From the NCBI GenBank assembly GCA_001898145.1, contig MKSR01000040.1, forward strand, positions 744,001 to 808,000: a DNA stretch of 64,000 nt. The letters are read 5' to 3'. The first letter of the stretch is position 1, and each line of letters opens with the position of its first letter. Made by a program: the position numbers and the translations under genes. Below the pieces are notes generated by a model. That model made no database searches. It saw only the letters and a list, made by a program, of their open reading frames with translations, and was not told the DNA's origin. The stretch comes from Dyadobacter sp. 50-39. GTDB lineage: Bacteria; Bacteroidota; Bacteroidia; Cytophagales; Spirosomataceae. This document shows positions 1 to 8,622 of this stretch, piece by piece.

Positions 1-1327
1 AATAGGTCCCAAACCACAGCCGGTCCTGCCGATCGCGGTGTGCAGCTATGACGGCGCCGTCCGGCAATTGTCCCGGCCGGGCGGAAGGTGCATAATGCTT
101 CAACAACTCGCCCGAGTCGGTGGTTTTGTAAATGCCGTCGCCATCGGTCCCTATCCACAGGTTACCGTCCTTATCCGCACACATTCCGTAATAGCGTAAA
201 TAACTTTCCGCACGGGAGTCGATGGTTTTCTGTTCAAACTTCCTGAATTTTTCAGGAATAGCGCTGATCAGGTATGCACCTTCGCCATAAGTGCCCAGCC
301 ACACATTCCGGTCTTTGTCAATGAAAAGTGATTGCACCGAGCGCTGCGTGATACCCTTGTTGTCCTTATCACGCACCTGCTCGAACACAAGCGCATCGGG
401 CCGGCGCGTCTCCATTTGCGCCAGCGGCAGCCGGTAAACCCCGCCATCCTGCACCCCGATCAACAAGTTCTGTTGCTTGTCCTCGACAATGGCGAGATAA
501 ATGTCGCTGTGATGGAACGTATCGATATGCAAGTCATAAAAACGGCCCTCCGACCTTTTAAACAACATCAGGCCGTGCGAAGAAGCGATCCACACATTGC
601 GCAGGTGGTCTTCGTAAATGGCGTTGATCCGCGAAGCAGGCAAATTCGCGGCATCCGGCAGTGCTTTCACCAGTTTGCCCGAACCATCCCGCTTCCAAAC
701 CCGGATCCCGCTGTCACGCGAACCGAGCCACAGCATTCCCTGCGAATCTTCGAAAACGGTGAGGATCGAATTCGTGAACAGCCCCGGCAGTGTTTGCTGG
801 CTATGGTGTGTAAATTGGCGGGTCCGGATATTGAATGACGCAAAACCGGCGCCATTCAGTGCAAGCCAGAGGAGGTCACCCGATCCCTGGCTGATGTCGC
901 TCACATCGTTGCCCGCCCCGCCCTTGTTCCGGAACGGCTTGTACCGGTTGAAATTCTGGCTGGAAGGTACAAATTCGCCGATCCCGTCCCGCGAGGAAAC
1001 CCAGATCGTGCCGTTTTTATCCCGGAGAATGGATTTTACATAATTACCCGGCAAACTGTGCGGGTCGCTGCGGTCATATTTGAAATTTTTGAAAGCCGTA
1101 CCGTCGAACCGGCTCACCCCATCGCCCGTCGCGAACCACATTAGCCCGTCGTTGTCCTGCACGATGCTGTTCACCACTCCGAACGACAGTCCCTCGCGGA
1201 TCGAATAGCGCAGCACGCGGCCCGTCGCATTGTCGGTGGCATAACCGGTGGAGGCCGTACCCATCAGTGCCACCGCCCATATTACTGGTAATAAGTATGT
1301 TAATAAATGGGAGAATACTTTTTTCAT
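1..1327 (-). CDS. Two-component sensor with beta-propeller repeats, N-terminal part (runs off window)
   Basis: The gene starts at an ATG at 1327 on the minus strand and stays open to base 1, giving 442 visible residues with no stop; the C-terminus lies outside the window. The first about 30 residues form a signal peptide or membrane anchor rich in Leu, Val and Ala and ending near TGYA. The rest is a series of two-component-regulator propeller repeats of the form 'I..D..G..W.....GV..F', for example NSIVQDNDGLMWFATGDGV, KSILRDKNGTIWVSSRDGI and QSLFIDKDRNVWLGTYGEG. In this family the propeller is a periplasmic ligand sensor, usually followed by a Y_Y_Y domain, a membrane helix and a histidine kinase (LytS-type or hybrid with AraC output). 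Which output it carries cannot be seen here. It resembles the complete sensor at 23902-27489. Confidence 0.85.
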   Translation of the reverse strand, partial: MKKVFSHLLTYLLPVIWAVALMGTASTGYATDNATGRVLRYSIREGLSFGVVNSIVQDNDGLMWFATGDGVSRFDGTAFKNFKYDRSDPHSLPGNYVKSILRDKNGTIWVSSRDGIGEFVPSSQNFNRYKPFRNKGGAGNDVSDISQGSGDLLWLALNGAGFASFNIRTRQFTHHSQQTLPGLFTNSILTVFEDSQGMLWLGSRDSGIRVWKRDGSGKLVKALPDAANLPASRINAIYEDHLRNVWIASSHGLMLFKRSEGRFYDLHIDTFHHSDIYLAIVEDKQQNLLIGVQDGGVYRLPLAQMETRRPDALVFEQVRDKDNKGITQRSVQSLFIDKDRNVWLGTYGEGAYLISAIPEKFRKFEQKTIDSRAESYLRYYGMCADKDGNLWIGTDGDGIYKTTDSGELLKHYAPSARPGQLPDGAVIAAHRDRQDRLWFGTY

Positions 1328-1430
1328 CACCCGCACAACCTGCTTTTCTGACATATTTTCCTAACGAAGTGATCCCGGACCGCCGTTTTTTCCACGAGCC
1401 GAACTTCAAATATAACAGAATCGGAGCCGA

Positions 1431-1682
1431 CTATTTAAAGGGTACCTTCAACTTCTGAATAGCCTGGTTCCTGAAAAACTCGACCTCACCTTCGCCTATC
1501 CAGTTGATTTCCTGGAAAACATCCATCAGCTCCGTCACAGTGGCAATATCGCGGTGATTCAGCACGCGTATCACGTCACCCGGCTTCATACCAGCCCGCG
1601 CCAGAACCCAATAAGAACTTCCGCTGACAGGCTTATACCTATACGCCGTCAGCCGCGCAAGAACGATCCCTTTTAAAAACTT
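1431..1682 (-). pseudogene. Remnant of a PDZ-domain protein (C-terminal end only)
   Basis: An open frame of 83 codons, closed upstream by a TGA and ending in TAG, reads like the second half of a PDZ domain: 'GMKPGDVIRVLNHRDIATV' followed by 'VEFFRNQAIQKLKVPF'. The GxKPGDVI segment and the terminal beta strands are what one sees at the C-terminus of PDZ proteases and PDZ aspartyl proteases. No ATG, GTG or TTG is suitably placed before the PDZ core, and the N-terminal protease part is missing, so I read it as the decayed 3' end of a larger gene. It could alternatively be a short protein starting at the internal ATG, but that would cut the domain. Confidence 0.5.
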
Positions 1683-1697
1683 TCATCAACCCGCATT

Positions 1698-2261
1698 ATG
1701 CATGAAATGCTTGTCTTCTTGGAGCAAAAAGTATTTTGCCAGTCGTTTATTGCCGACATACTTTCCGGCTTCATCACCTCCTTTGTTTTTCTCTTCGCCC
1801 TCCTGTTTTTATTCCGGCCAAGGATCAAAATCGCATGTCAGATTGCAACGCATGTAAAATCGTATGGCGGGAGTTCCAACAAGTGGTATTGCTTTAAAAT
1901 CATCAACAGATCACTTTTCAGGGCGTTTGACCTTCGTGTAGAGGTTATTCAGAAGATACCCATGACCGGTCCTGAGGGGAAAACAAACCACCGGACCGTC
2001 CCCATTACCCTCGTGAAAGATCAGTACAATTACGTAGCAGCTTTCCGGGTAGGCGAAAAATCCGAATACGCGCTGTGGTTTCTTACGACCGATGATATTT
2101 CAACCATGCTGAACGATCACGAGCATTACATTGTCGAGCTGCGTGTTATCTGCAAGCATGAACTTACAGGTTTGGGAAGCGTATTTGTCAGAACTTATTC
2201 CAAACATGACATCAAAGAAGGCATTTTCAAATCGGGTAATACATTTGAAATCGTAAATTAA
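1698..2261 (+). CDS. Hypothetical membrane-anchored protein
   Basis: A 187-residue protein I do not recognise. Residues about 17-40 form one hydrophobic helix (ADILSGFITSFVFLFALLFLF) followed by a positively charged RPRIK, so the remaining about 145 residues are predicted cytoplasmic. The soluble part looks like a beta-rich domain with repeated short strands (CFKIINRSLFRAFDLRVEV, YALWFLTTDDI) and no catalytic motif that I can identify. Starts at 1698 or 1707 are both possible. The gene is isolated, between a PDZ remnant and the strong palindrome at 2373-2408 that may terminate it. Confidence 0.6.
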   Translation: MHEMLVFLEQKVFCQSFIADILSGFITSFVFLFALLFLFRPRIKIACQIATHVKSYGGSSNKWYCFKIINRSLFRAFDLRVEVIQKIPMTGPEGKTNHRTVPITLVKDQYNYVAAFRVGEKSEYALWFLTTDDISTMLNDHEHYIVELRVICKHELTGLGSVFVRTYSKHDIKEGIFKSGNTFEIVN

Positions 2262-2372
2262 TTGCGTATCATTACATACTTTTTAGCCATCACGGTCAAA
2301 ACGAAACTGATATGAAACCAGACATCATCGTAATGTAAGCCTTTCGGGTTTGCATGCTGCACTAAGCCAATA

Positions 2373-2408
2373 CGCAACAGGGCATCTCACATGAGATGCC
2401 CTGTTGCG
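2373..2408. terminator. Perfect 17-bp palindromic hairpin between convergent genes
   Basis: Arms 2373-2389 and 2392-2408 are perfect inverted complements with a 2-base centre. The hairpin lies between the plus-strand gene ending at 2261 and the treZ stop at 2410, so it can serve as a bidirectional terminator; neither side has a long T run. Confidence 0.6.
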
Positions 2409-2409
2409 T

Positions 2410-4281
2410 TTAATGCATTTCCCGCTGCATGACCAGCAGACTTAAACCCACTACCGAAATGCATTTGGCTGGCAGCGACGGAGGTTCATCCACCGGCACT
2501 GTTCCGACGCCCCATTCCTCATCTTCCGAATCCAACGTCTTCACCCATCCCCCGCCGTCTCCTGGCAGGGTCACTTCCACAGCTTCCGCGCCCAGATTGA
2601 ATACACAAGCCAGTTCCGCACGCTGGTCGGCGCTCCGGCGATAGAGCACCAGGCAGGAATCGTTCACCACTTCCACGCGAACGTCATTTTTGGCGAAATG
2701 GCGCAATGCCGGGTGCGTTCTCCGTAGGGCTATCAATGCACGGTGCCAGCGCAGCAATGCAGCGTGCCGGCCCTTGCCGGGCTGCGACCAATCCAGTTTT
2801 GACTGCGTGAAGGTGCTTTCGTCCTGCGGGTTGGGTGGGTCTTTGTCCCATTTATAATTCTCAAACTCCTTGCGGCGCCCTTCCACTACTTTGCGGATCA
2901 GCTCTTCGTCGGAATGGCTCACGAAATAGAAGAACGGGGTTTGTGCGCCAAACTCCTCGCCCATAAACAGCATGGGCAGGTAAGGCGAGAGTAATATCGC
3001 GGCGGCGGCCAGTTTCTGCTTTTCAAAACTGACCAGCATACTAAGCCGCTCCCCTCCTACGCGGTTGCCCACCTGGTCGTGGTTCTGGTTGAAAACCAGG
3101 AATCTTTCGCCCGAAATTCCTGCGGAAGAAGCTCCATGCCGGCGTTTGCGGAACGTAACGAATTCTCCGCTGTGTACGAAGCCATCCGTAAATGCCTTGG
3201 CCCATTGGCGGATGCTGCCGAAATCTTCGTAGCGGTCGCGGCCTGCGGGATCCAGCAGCACATATAATGCATGGTGGAAGTCGTCGAGCCACTGAACATT
3301 GAAATCCCAACCACCATTTTCGGGCGACTGCACGACGCGGGGGCTATTGAGGTCGCTTTCGGCAATGAGGTAGAAATCACGGCCGACGCGCTGGCGGAGC
3401 TCCTTAACCTCCGCGGACACGAGCTCCCAGAAATGAACCGCCCCGTAATCGAACATCATATGCACCGCATCCACACGCAGGCCATCGATGTGGTAATTTT
3501 CGCACCAGTGCAGTATCGCATTACAGAAATACGCCCGCACGCCATCCGACCATTCACCGTCCAGGTTTATGGCATTGCCCCACGGCGTGACATACTGATC
3601 CGTGAAATAGGGGCCGAACTGCGGCAGGTAGTTGCCTTCCGGACCGATGTGATTGAACACTACATCGAGAAAAACAGCTATTCCTTTCGCATGGGCCGCA
3701 TCCACCAGCGCTTTCAGGCCGTCGGGACCGCCATAGCTGTCCTGCACCGCATAGGGAAACACCAGGTCGTAGCCCCAGTTGCGGTTTCCGGGAAACTGAC
3801 AAACGGGCATCAGCTCGATCGCATTCACACCCAGTTCGGCCAGGTAATCGAGTTTGGAGATAATGCCCTCAAATGTGCCCTCCGGGGTGAAGGTGCCGGT
3901 GTGGATCTCATAAAGCAGCAGCTCTTTCAACGGGAGACCTTTCCATTCGATGTCCGTCCATGGGTAAGCATAGTGGTCCACCACCGCCGATGCGCCGTGC
4001 ACACCTTCGGGCTGGTAATGCGACGCCGGATCGGGATAACCTTCCCCTTCGGCGGGTGAAAAGCGGTAGCGGGCGCCGGGAGCGATGCCGGTCAGGACAG
4101 CAGTGAAATAACCTTCGTCGTCCTTTTGCATTCGTTCGGAACGACCGTCTACAATCACTTGCATGGTGGCCTTTTGCGGCGCCCAAACCGTAAATGTGCA
4201 TTGTTCTGCGGCATAATTTGCACCTGTGGAGCGCGTCATATTTTGGAAACCTTTGGTAACTTGATTGACGGGCGCTTCCAC
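2410..4281 (-). CDS. treZ: Maltooligosyltrehalose trehalohydrolase (GH13)
   Basis: Releases trehalose from maltooligosyl-trehalose in the TreY/TreZ route from glycogen-type glucans, in the cytoplasm. Of 623 residues, about 25-110 form the N-terminal CBM48-like domain (FTVWAPQ), about 120-500 the GH13 barrel, then a C-terminal beta domain. Catalytic residues are visible: nucleophile D271 in GLRVDAVH, acid/base E308 in YLIAESDLNSPR (the AESDLN-PR form is typical of TreZ), and D402 in NQNHDQVGNR. Starts at 4281 or the internal ATG at 4239 are both reasonable; the latter begins nearer the CBM48 domain. It lies 39 bp downstream of the flavoprotein gene on the same strand, so may be cotranscribed. 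The partner treY is not in the window; a second GH13 (glgX) is at 58493. Confidence 0.92.
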   Translation of the reverse strand: MEAPVNQVTKGFQNMTRSTGANYAAEQCTFTVWAPQKATMQVIVDGRSERMQKDDEGYFTAVLTGIAPGARYRFSPAEGEGYPDPASHYQPEGVHGASAVVDHYAYPWTDIEWKGLPLKELLLYEIHTGTFTPEGTFEGIISKLDYLAELGVNAIELMPVCQFPGNRNWGYDLVFPYAVQDSYGGPDGLKALVDAAHAKGIAVFLDVVFNHIGPEGNYLPQFGPYFTDQYVTPWGNAINLDGEWSDGVRAYFCNAILHWCENYHIDGLRVDAVHMMFDYGAVHFWELVSAEVKELRQRVGRDFYLIAESDLNSPRVVQSPENGGWDFNVQWLDDFHHALYVLLDPAGRDRYEDFGSIRQWAKAFTDGFVHSGEFVTFRKRRHGASSAGISGERFLVFNQNHDQVGNRVGGERLSMLVSFEKQKLAAAAILLSPYLPMLFMGEEFGAQTPFFYFVSHSDEELIRKVVEGRRKEFENYKWDKDPPNPQDESTFTQSKLDWSQPGKGRHAALLRWHRALIALRRTHPALRHFAKNDVRVEVVNDSCLVLYRRSADQRAELACVFNLGAEAVEVTLPGDGGGWVKTLDSEDEEWGVGTVPVDEPPSLPAKCISVVGLSLLVMQREMH

Positions 4282-4320
4282 TAAAACTATGCCGCGAAGG
4301 TCTCGTTCTGTAACCTGCCC

Positions 4321-6078
4321 TCACCAACCCATGTAGTAGCTGTCGCTCAGCCATATCGGACGGGTAAGGTGAAAATGTGATTTCAGCATTTTCTCCGCTT
4401 CGCAGAATGCGCCCTCCACCCAACCCTGCTGGTCCGAATAGGCCTCTCCTACCACATAAATGTTCTCGTCCGCGTCGGGCTTGCGCATGTATGGCATCAC
4501 ATCCCAGACTGCCACACCGGCTTTCCAGGCATGGTATCCGGCCCCGAACGGGTCGTCTGACCAGTCTCGGAAATAGGTCACATAAGGCTCGGGAATTTCA
4601 ATCTGATGCACCTCCCGGAGCTGCGCCATTATTTCATTGACCATCAACTGGGTAGCCTGCTCCCTTTCCAGCGCTTTCAATTCCACAAGCGAAGCCGATT
4701 CGGCCGCACTCACTTTAAACAGGACAGTATCATCCGAAAGTGCCTTCCAGAAAGTCTCGGTTTCCATGTCGCCGTAGCTGCCCAGCAGCATCGAATTGTC
4801 ATTCTCCGGATCCGTGCCGAAATAATAGCATTGACGCATCGGAAGGTCGGTAATGGAGTGTCCCGAATCGATTCCCAGCTTTTTCCACCAGGGCTCACGG
4901 AAGCCCATCAGGATTTTGAATGCCGGCTCCATGATCACGGAACGGATATTCCGGTCGAGCACAGTGTTTTCATTGGAATTGAAAAAGAAATTCTGCTGGT
5001 CAAGCAGTTCCAGCGACTTCCGCGGCATGCCCAGGATGATGTGATTGGCATAAACATGCCAGATCTGATTGGCAGGAATGTTGAGAAACGTGAGCTCGTA
5101 GCGGAAGGTATCGCGCAGCTCATGGCCTTTCGAAAAAGTCAGTAATTTGTTTTCCGACCAGATACATGCGCCCGGAATGCCCATGTACTGGTTGGCCAAT
5201 GCGTAGGCAATGCTATCGTAGCCCTCCTCGATGGTTTTGTAGGTCACGTCGGCAGAAAAATCACCCACCATATAAGGAAAAGCCTCCGCCGCATTCCAGT
5301 TGATCGTGTTGGAATAATAACCTCCGGCATTCGCTACGAACTGATACCCCTCCTCCGACACCTGGTCTTTGATAAGGTTCCAGAAACCGAGGTCATTCAC
5401 TTTGCGGCCGTCGTAAGGTGATCCGGGGAAATGGTACACGAGGTTAGGCTTCACCTCGTCCCAATCTTCGCTGGTCAGTTTGAACCCATAGTCGTACTCG
5501 GTCGGGCCCTTGGTCACCCGGTCGGAATAATTGCGCGCAAACCAGGGATCGGCCATGAGCACGTCGTAGATGATCTTATTGAAAAGCTGGTCGGAGCTGA
5601 AACCAATGTCGTCGTCGTTGAGATAATACCGGGTCACGAGCTTTTCGCCATTTTGCTGGGCCACATTCCAGGCATCCTGCTTGAAATGTTCTTTGCGGAG
5701 GTAGAAAAGAAGGTCCGCCGGGTTACCCATCGGGAAAGGAATGGGCGTCATGTGGTCGTTCAGCACCGGGGTGCGTTTGGCAGGGTCTTTTTCTGTCAGC
5801 GGGTATCCCTCGATGAGCGTGGTCACGATCTCCTGCGAAGTAAGGTAACGCATGCCGCCCAGTTCGCCCCAGAAGTTCATTCCAGGTAAAATCACCGATT
5901 CGAGCCGGCCCCCGAGGCGTTCGCTCATGTCGAAAATCTGCACCTGCCCGCCGGCGTATTTACCGGTGTCGGTCAGACGAAACGCACTGTACAGGCCCGA
6001 AGTACCCGCCCCGATGATCGCGACTTCCGTCTGCAACCCGGGCTGCATGCCATTGTTAAGTGGCGTGTTTTTGTTCAT
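4321..6078 (-). CDS. FAD-dependent amine/L-amino-acid oxidase family protein
   Basis: A 585-residue flavoprotein. The ATG at 6078 is chosen because it lies 10 bp after the upstream stop; a longer frame to 6162 would overlap the preceding gene. The N-terminus has the dinucleotide-binding motif IIGAGTSGLYSAFRL and, about 35 residues later, the GGRLES motif of the flavin monoamine oxidase family; the C-terminus has IYVVGEAYSDQQGWVEGA, the second FAD-contacting segment. The fold predicts oxidative deamination of an amine or amino acid with release of H2O2, but the substrate cannot be read from sequence. No signal peptide is obvious. It is the third gene of a tight cassette with an MSOX-type oxidase and a nitrobindin-like barrel protein. 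Confidence 0.8.
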   Translation of the reverse strand: MNKNTPLNNGMQPGLQTEVAIIGAGTSGLYSAFRLTDTGKYAGGQVQIFDMSERLGGRLESVILPGMNFWGELGGMRYLTSQEIVTTLIEGYPLTEKDPAKRTPVLNDHMTPIPFPMGNPADLLFYLRKEHFKQDAWNVAQQNGEKLVTRYYLNDDDIGFSSDQLFNKIIYDVLMADPWFARNYSDRVTKGPTEYDYGFKLTSEDWDEVKPNLVYHFPGSPYDGRKVNDLGFWNLIKDQVSEEGYQFVANAGGYYSNTINWNAAEAFPYMVGDFSADVTYKTIEEGYDSIAYALANQYMGIPGACIWSENKLLTFSKGHELRDTFRYELTFLNIPANQIWHVYANHIILGMPRKSLELLDQQNFFFNSNENTVLDRNIRSVIMEPAFKILMGFREPWWKKLGIDSGHSITDLPMRQCYYFGTDPENDNSMLLGSYGDMETETFWKALSDDTVLFKVSAAESASLVELKALEREQATQLMVNEIMAQLREVHQIEIPEPYVTYFRDWSDDPFGAGYHAWKAGVAVWDVMPYMRKPDADENIYVVGEAYSDQQGWVEGAFCEAEKMLKSHFHLTRPIWLSDSYYMGW

Positions 6079-6088
6079 GTTGATGGTT

Positions 6089-7285
6089 TTAAATGGCTTT
6101 GAAATAATCATAACCCAGCCTGAATGGCGAGATGTCGAAAGTAGCATGTCCGTCCAATGCAAGCTCCGTCAGGATCTTGCCCAGAAACGGTGTAAACTTG
6201 GCTGCCCACCCGGTAGCATACACCACGATGTTCTGATGGTTGGGTACATAAGGCGGTGCAAAATCGATGAGCAGCTCCTTATTAGGGATCTTACTGAGCG
6301 CAATGAGGCAGGTAGAAGTAAAATAAGGGGTCGGGTCGAGGCCGGTCATGTGGGTGCGGACCCACGCGGACGTGTACGCGAGCTCCTTCGGATTGGGTAC
6401 GAGCGTGCGCTGCTCGGGGCTAGCGAGCGGGTCGATCACAAAGTCGGGCGCCACACGGATGTAATCCGGATGGTCCCAGTCCACGCCCGGAAAACCGTAA
6501 AACTGGTTACCATTCGAGCGGATTGCATTCTGAAACACAAACCACGTCGGGTACTGGATCTTCGGGTCGGTCTTTTTGAAATAGCACGAGGACATATTCC
6601 AGTAAGTGGCCTCGATCGTAAACCCGAGCAGGTTGATCACGCTGTCGACATACGGCCCGGGCACCAGAACGAGCTTCTCGCAGGTAAAAACACCTTTGGG
6701 CGTGGTCACATGAAACAGCCTTCCGTCCTGCTCAATGGCCTTCACCGGCGAGTCGTCGTGCAGCGTCGTGTACGGGTCCCGTTCACAGGCCTGGTACAGC
6801 GTTTCAATGGTTGCCCGGAAATCGATACTGGCGCCATCGGCCTGGAAAAGGCCCGTGTAAGTATCCGGCAAATTGCGGAAGTGGTATTGCGACTCGATTT
6901 CCCTCGCCGTCAGGCTGGTGTAAGGCACGTTCAATGATTGCAGCGCCTGCTCCGCCTCGGCGATATTGCCTTCGGTGGAGTGCACCGAGGGATCGCCGAA
7001 CCACAGCGTCCCTACCTTGTCGAGCAGTTTTTTGGGCGTCAGGGTTTGGAGCTCGTCCCAATAGGGCTGCGCGTCCAGCGCCATTTGCACCATATAATCC
7101 TCGGGGTACGGAATGCGGTACTGCCGCGAAACGCCTGCCGAGCTTCCAAGCTGATTTTTGAAGTTAAATTGTTCCAAAACGAGCGTCTTCGCTTTTCTTT
7201 TCCCCAAATGGTAACCGGTGGAGAGGCCTATCGCCCCTCCCCCGACCACGATCACGTCAAAATAATGATCTGCTGGTTGCGCCAT
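6089..7285 (-). CDS. Sarcosine-oxidase-like (MSOX/DAO family) FAD oxidoreductase
   Basis: A 398-residue flavoenzyme of the D-amino-acid-oxidase fold. It has the N-terminal Rossmann motif VVGGGAIGLSTGYHL, the family motif SSAGVSRQYR near residue 50, and a C-terminal segment STCLIALSKIPNKELLIDF that aligns with the region of monomeric sarcosine oxidase in which a cysteine covalently holds FAD; that Cys is present. The end GHATFDISPFRL also matches the family. It is expected to oxidise a secondary or cyclic amine to an imine with O2. The substrate is unknown. It lies 36 bp after the barrel-protein gene and 10 bp before the amine oxidase, which argues for one transcript and one pathway. Confidence 0.82.
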   Translation of the reverse strand: MAQPADHYFDVIVVGGGAIGLSTGYHLGKRKAKTLVLEQFNFKNQLGSSAGVSRQYRIPYPEDYMVQMALDAQPYWDELQTLTPKKLLDKVGTLWFGDPSVHSTEGNIAEAEQALQSLNVPYTSLTAREIESQYHFRNLPDTYTGLFQADGASIDFRATIETLYQACERDPYTTLHDDSPVKAIEQDGRLFHVTTPKGVFTCEKLVLVPGPYVDSVINLLGFTIEATYWNMSSCYFKKTDPKIQYPTWFVFQNAIRSNGNQFYGFPGVDWDHPDYIRVAPDFVIDPLASPEQRTLVPNPKELAYTSAWVRTHMTGLDPTPYFTSTCLIALSKIPNKELLIDFAPPYVPNHQNIVVYATGWAAKFTPFLGKILTELALDGHATFDISPFRLGYDYFKAI

Positions 7286-7321
7286 GAATCTCTTGTTTAT
7301 TGTGAAGGTTGCAAGGACTGT

Positions 7322-8167
7322 TTATTGTTTCACCATGGTATTGATATTCACATGCGGCCATTGGATCAGCCTGGAAGGATCATGGAACTGCGGAATGAAT
7401 TCGATAATCGAAGTCTGTGAATATTGCAGTTGCAGGAACGAACCGCCCGTATCTGGATTTTTCACGGTTTCGATCCAGAAGGTCGCTTCAAAACTGGTAG
7501 TATTGGCGTTCTGGATGATGAATGGAATATTGGTGATACCTCCCTTATTGGCCGTATTCACCGAAATGCTGGTGGTAGAGGTGATGGTCTGCCCGGCGAT
7601 CGCATCCCGTAAGGTGGCATTCGGGTTCACTTTATTGAAACCGTCCATCGGTGTCAGGTAAGGATCGGTATAACCCAGCGGCTTGGTACCGGGGCCGGTA
7701 ATGGGCAGCGTGCTGATATCCGGAATGGCAGGCGCACCGGGCGTCACCGACGAACCACCGAGCGCGAGCAGCGAATCCCCATGTGGTACGGAAGCTTGTC
7801 GTGCAATGCTGAACTCGTCGGGACAATCCTGCAACAAAAGCCAGGTGCCGTTTTCGGCATGAAGCAAGCTGCCGTCGACATTGCTGTGGATGGACAGGCT
7901 GTACAGCAATGTAGGCACCTGCTGCACGATATGCGTTCCGCGGTTGGGCGTCGGCGTGCTTAGCGGTGTAATGGTGAGGGTTTCGGTGTAAGGCTGCACG
8001 AGAAGAATGAATCCGCCTTTCTGGTTGGGAACCGCAACGAGGTTCCAGCCTTTGCGGCCAACCCAGGTACCGATCAGGTCGGTCAGCGGACCGAACATCG
8101 ACGTCGTTTCATCAGGAGCACCACCCAGGCGGGTGGTTTGAAGGGCATTGCTGGTAACTTTTAACAT
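7322..8167 (-). CDS. Nitrobindin/THAP4-like heme-binding barrel protein (tentative)
   Basis: 281 residues from the ATG at 8167, which gives the sequence MLKVTSNALQ; a longer frame to 8245 has an unconvincing start. The segment FGPLTDLIGTWVGRKGWN near residue 30 matches the opening strand of nitrobindin-type and FABP-like ten-stranded barrels ('LxGxWxGxG'), and the remainder is rich in alternating hydrophobic strands. Members of that family bind heme or hydrophobic ligands; here the ligand is unknown and the protein is longer than a classical nitrobindin, with an extra Pro/Thr/Gly-rich region (residues about 135-185). It is the first gene of the flavoenzyme cassette. Function in that cassette, such as peroxide handling or substrate binding, is inference. 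Confidence 0.5.
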   Translation of the reverse strand: MLKVTSNALQTTRLGGAPDETTSMFGPLTDLIGTWVGRKGWNLVAVPNQKGGFILLVQPYTETLTITPLSTPTPNRGTHIVQQVPTLLYSLSIHSNVDGSLLHAENGTWLLLQDCPDEFSIARQASVPHGDSLLALGGSSVTPGAPAIPDISTLPITGPGTKPLGYTDPYLTPMDGFNKVNPNATLRDAIAGQTITSTTSISVNTANKGGITNIPFIIQNANTTSFEATFWIETVKNPDTGGSFLQLQYSQTSIIEFIPQFHDPSRLIQWPHVNINTMVKQ

Positions 8168-8622
8168 GGTGTATGATTGATTTAAGTGAAAAAGAGAATG
8201 CGGAACACAGCACGCATGGCCTGCAAATCCGTCGTTTCCCCACATGCCCCAACCACTCCGATCCGGATTTCGTCATGCACTACTTATAGAATTAGTTTGA
8301 TATTTTTAACAAACTAGATTAAATAAGGTGTAACCAAACTATTACTACTTTTGAACTTATTTAACGGTCAAATACCTTCGGCTTTCCCATGAGCGGGAAG
8401 GCATAACCCCATAGAAAATCGAAACTGACAGGATGTAATGCGCATCATTGGCACGGAAGGCGGTAAGTTGATACCGGTCACTCAACGCGGCTGACTTTTG
8501 TGATTTGAATCAAATGCATTTAGAAACGGCGCTTCTAATTTTGAACCGCCATCCAGCCTGGGCTCCGGACCCGTGCGGGTGCAAATTGTTCCAAACAGTC
8601 ATTTTTAAATCAAAAATCAGCC
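8168..8622. other. Intergenic region between the flavoenzyme cassette and cytochrome c
   Basis: 455 bases with divergent promoters expected for both flanking genes. I see no ORF that looks coding. It is AT-rich around 8280-8350 and contains two plus-strand -7-like boxes (8346-8353 and 8536-8543). Confidence 0.6.
8536..8543 (+). promoter_or_regulatory. Candidate Bacteroidetes -7 box for cytochrome c gene
   Basis: TAATTTTG matches the TAnnTTTG consensus about 80 bases before the ATG at 8623. A TTG box at the expected 19-base distance is not present, so this is only a weak candidate. Confidence 0.3.

Noticed and set aside
3271-4059. Plus-strand frame opposite treZ
   Set aside because: treZ has all catalytic motifs in its own frame; the plus frame has no recognisable protein pattern.
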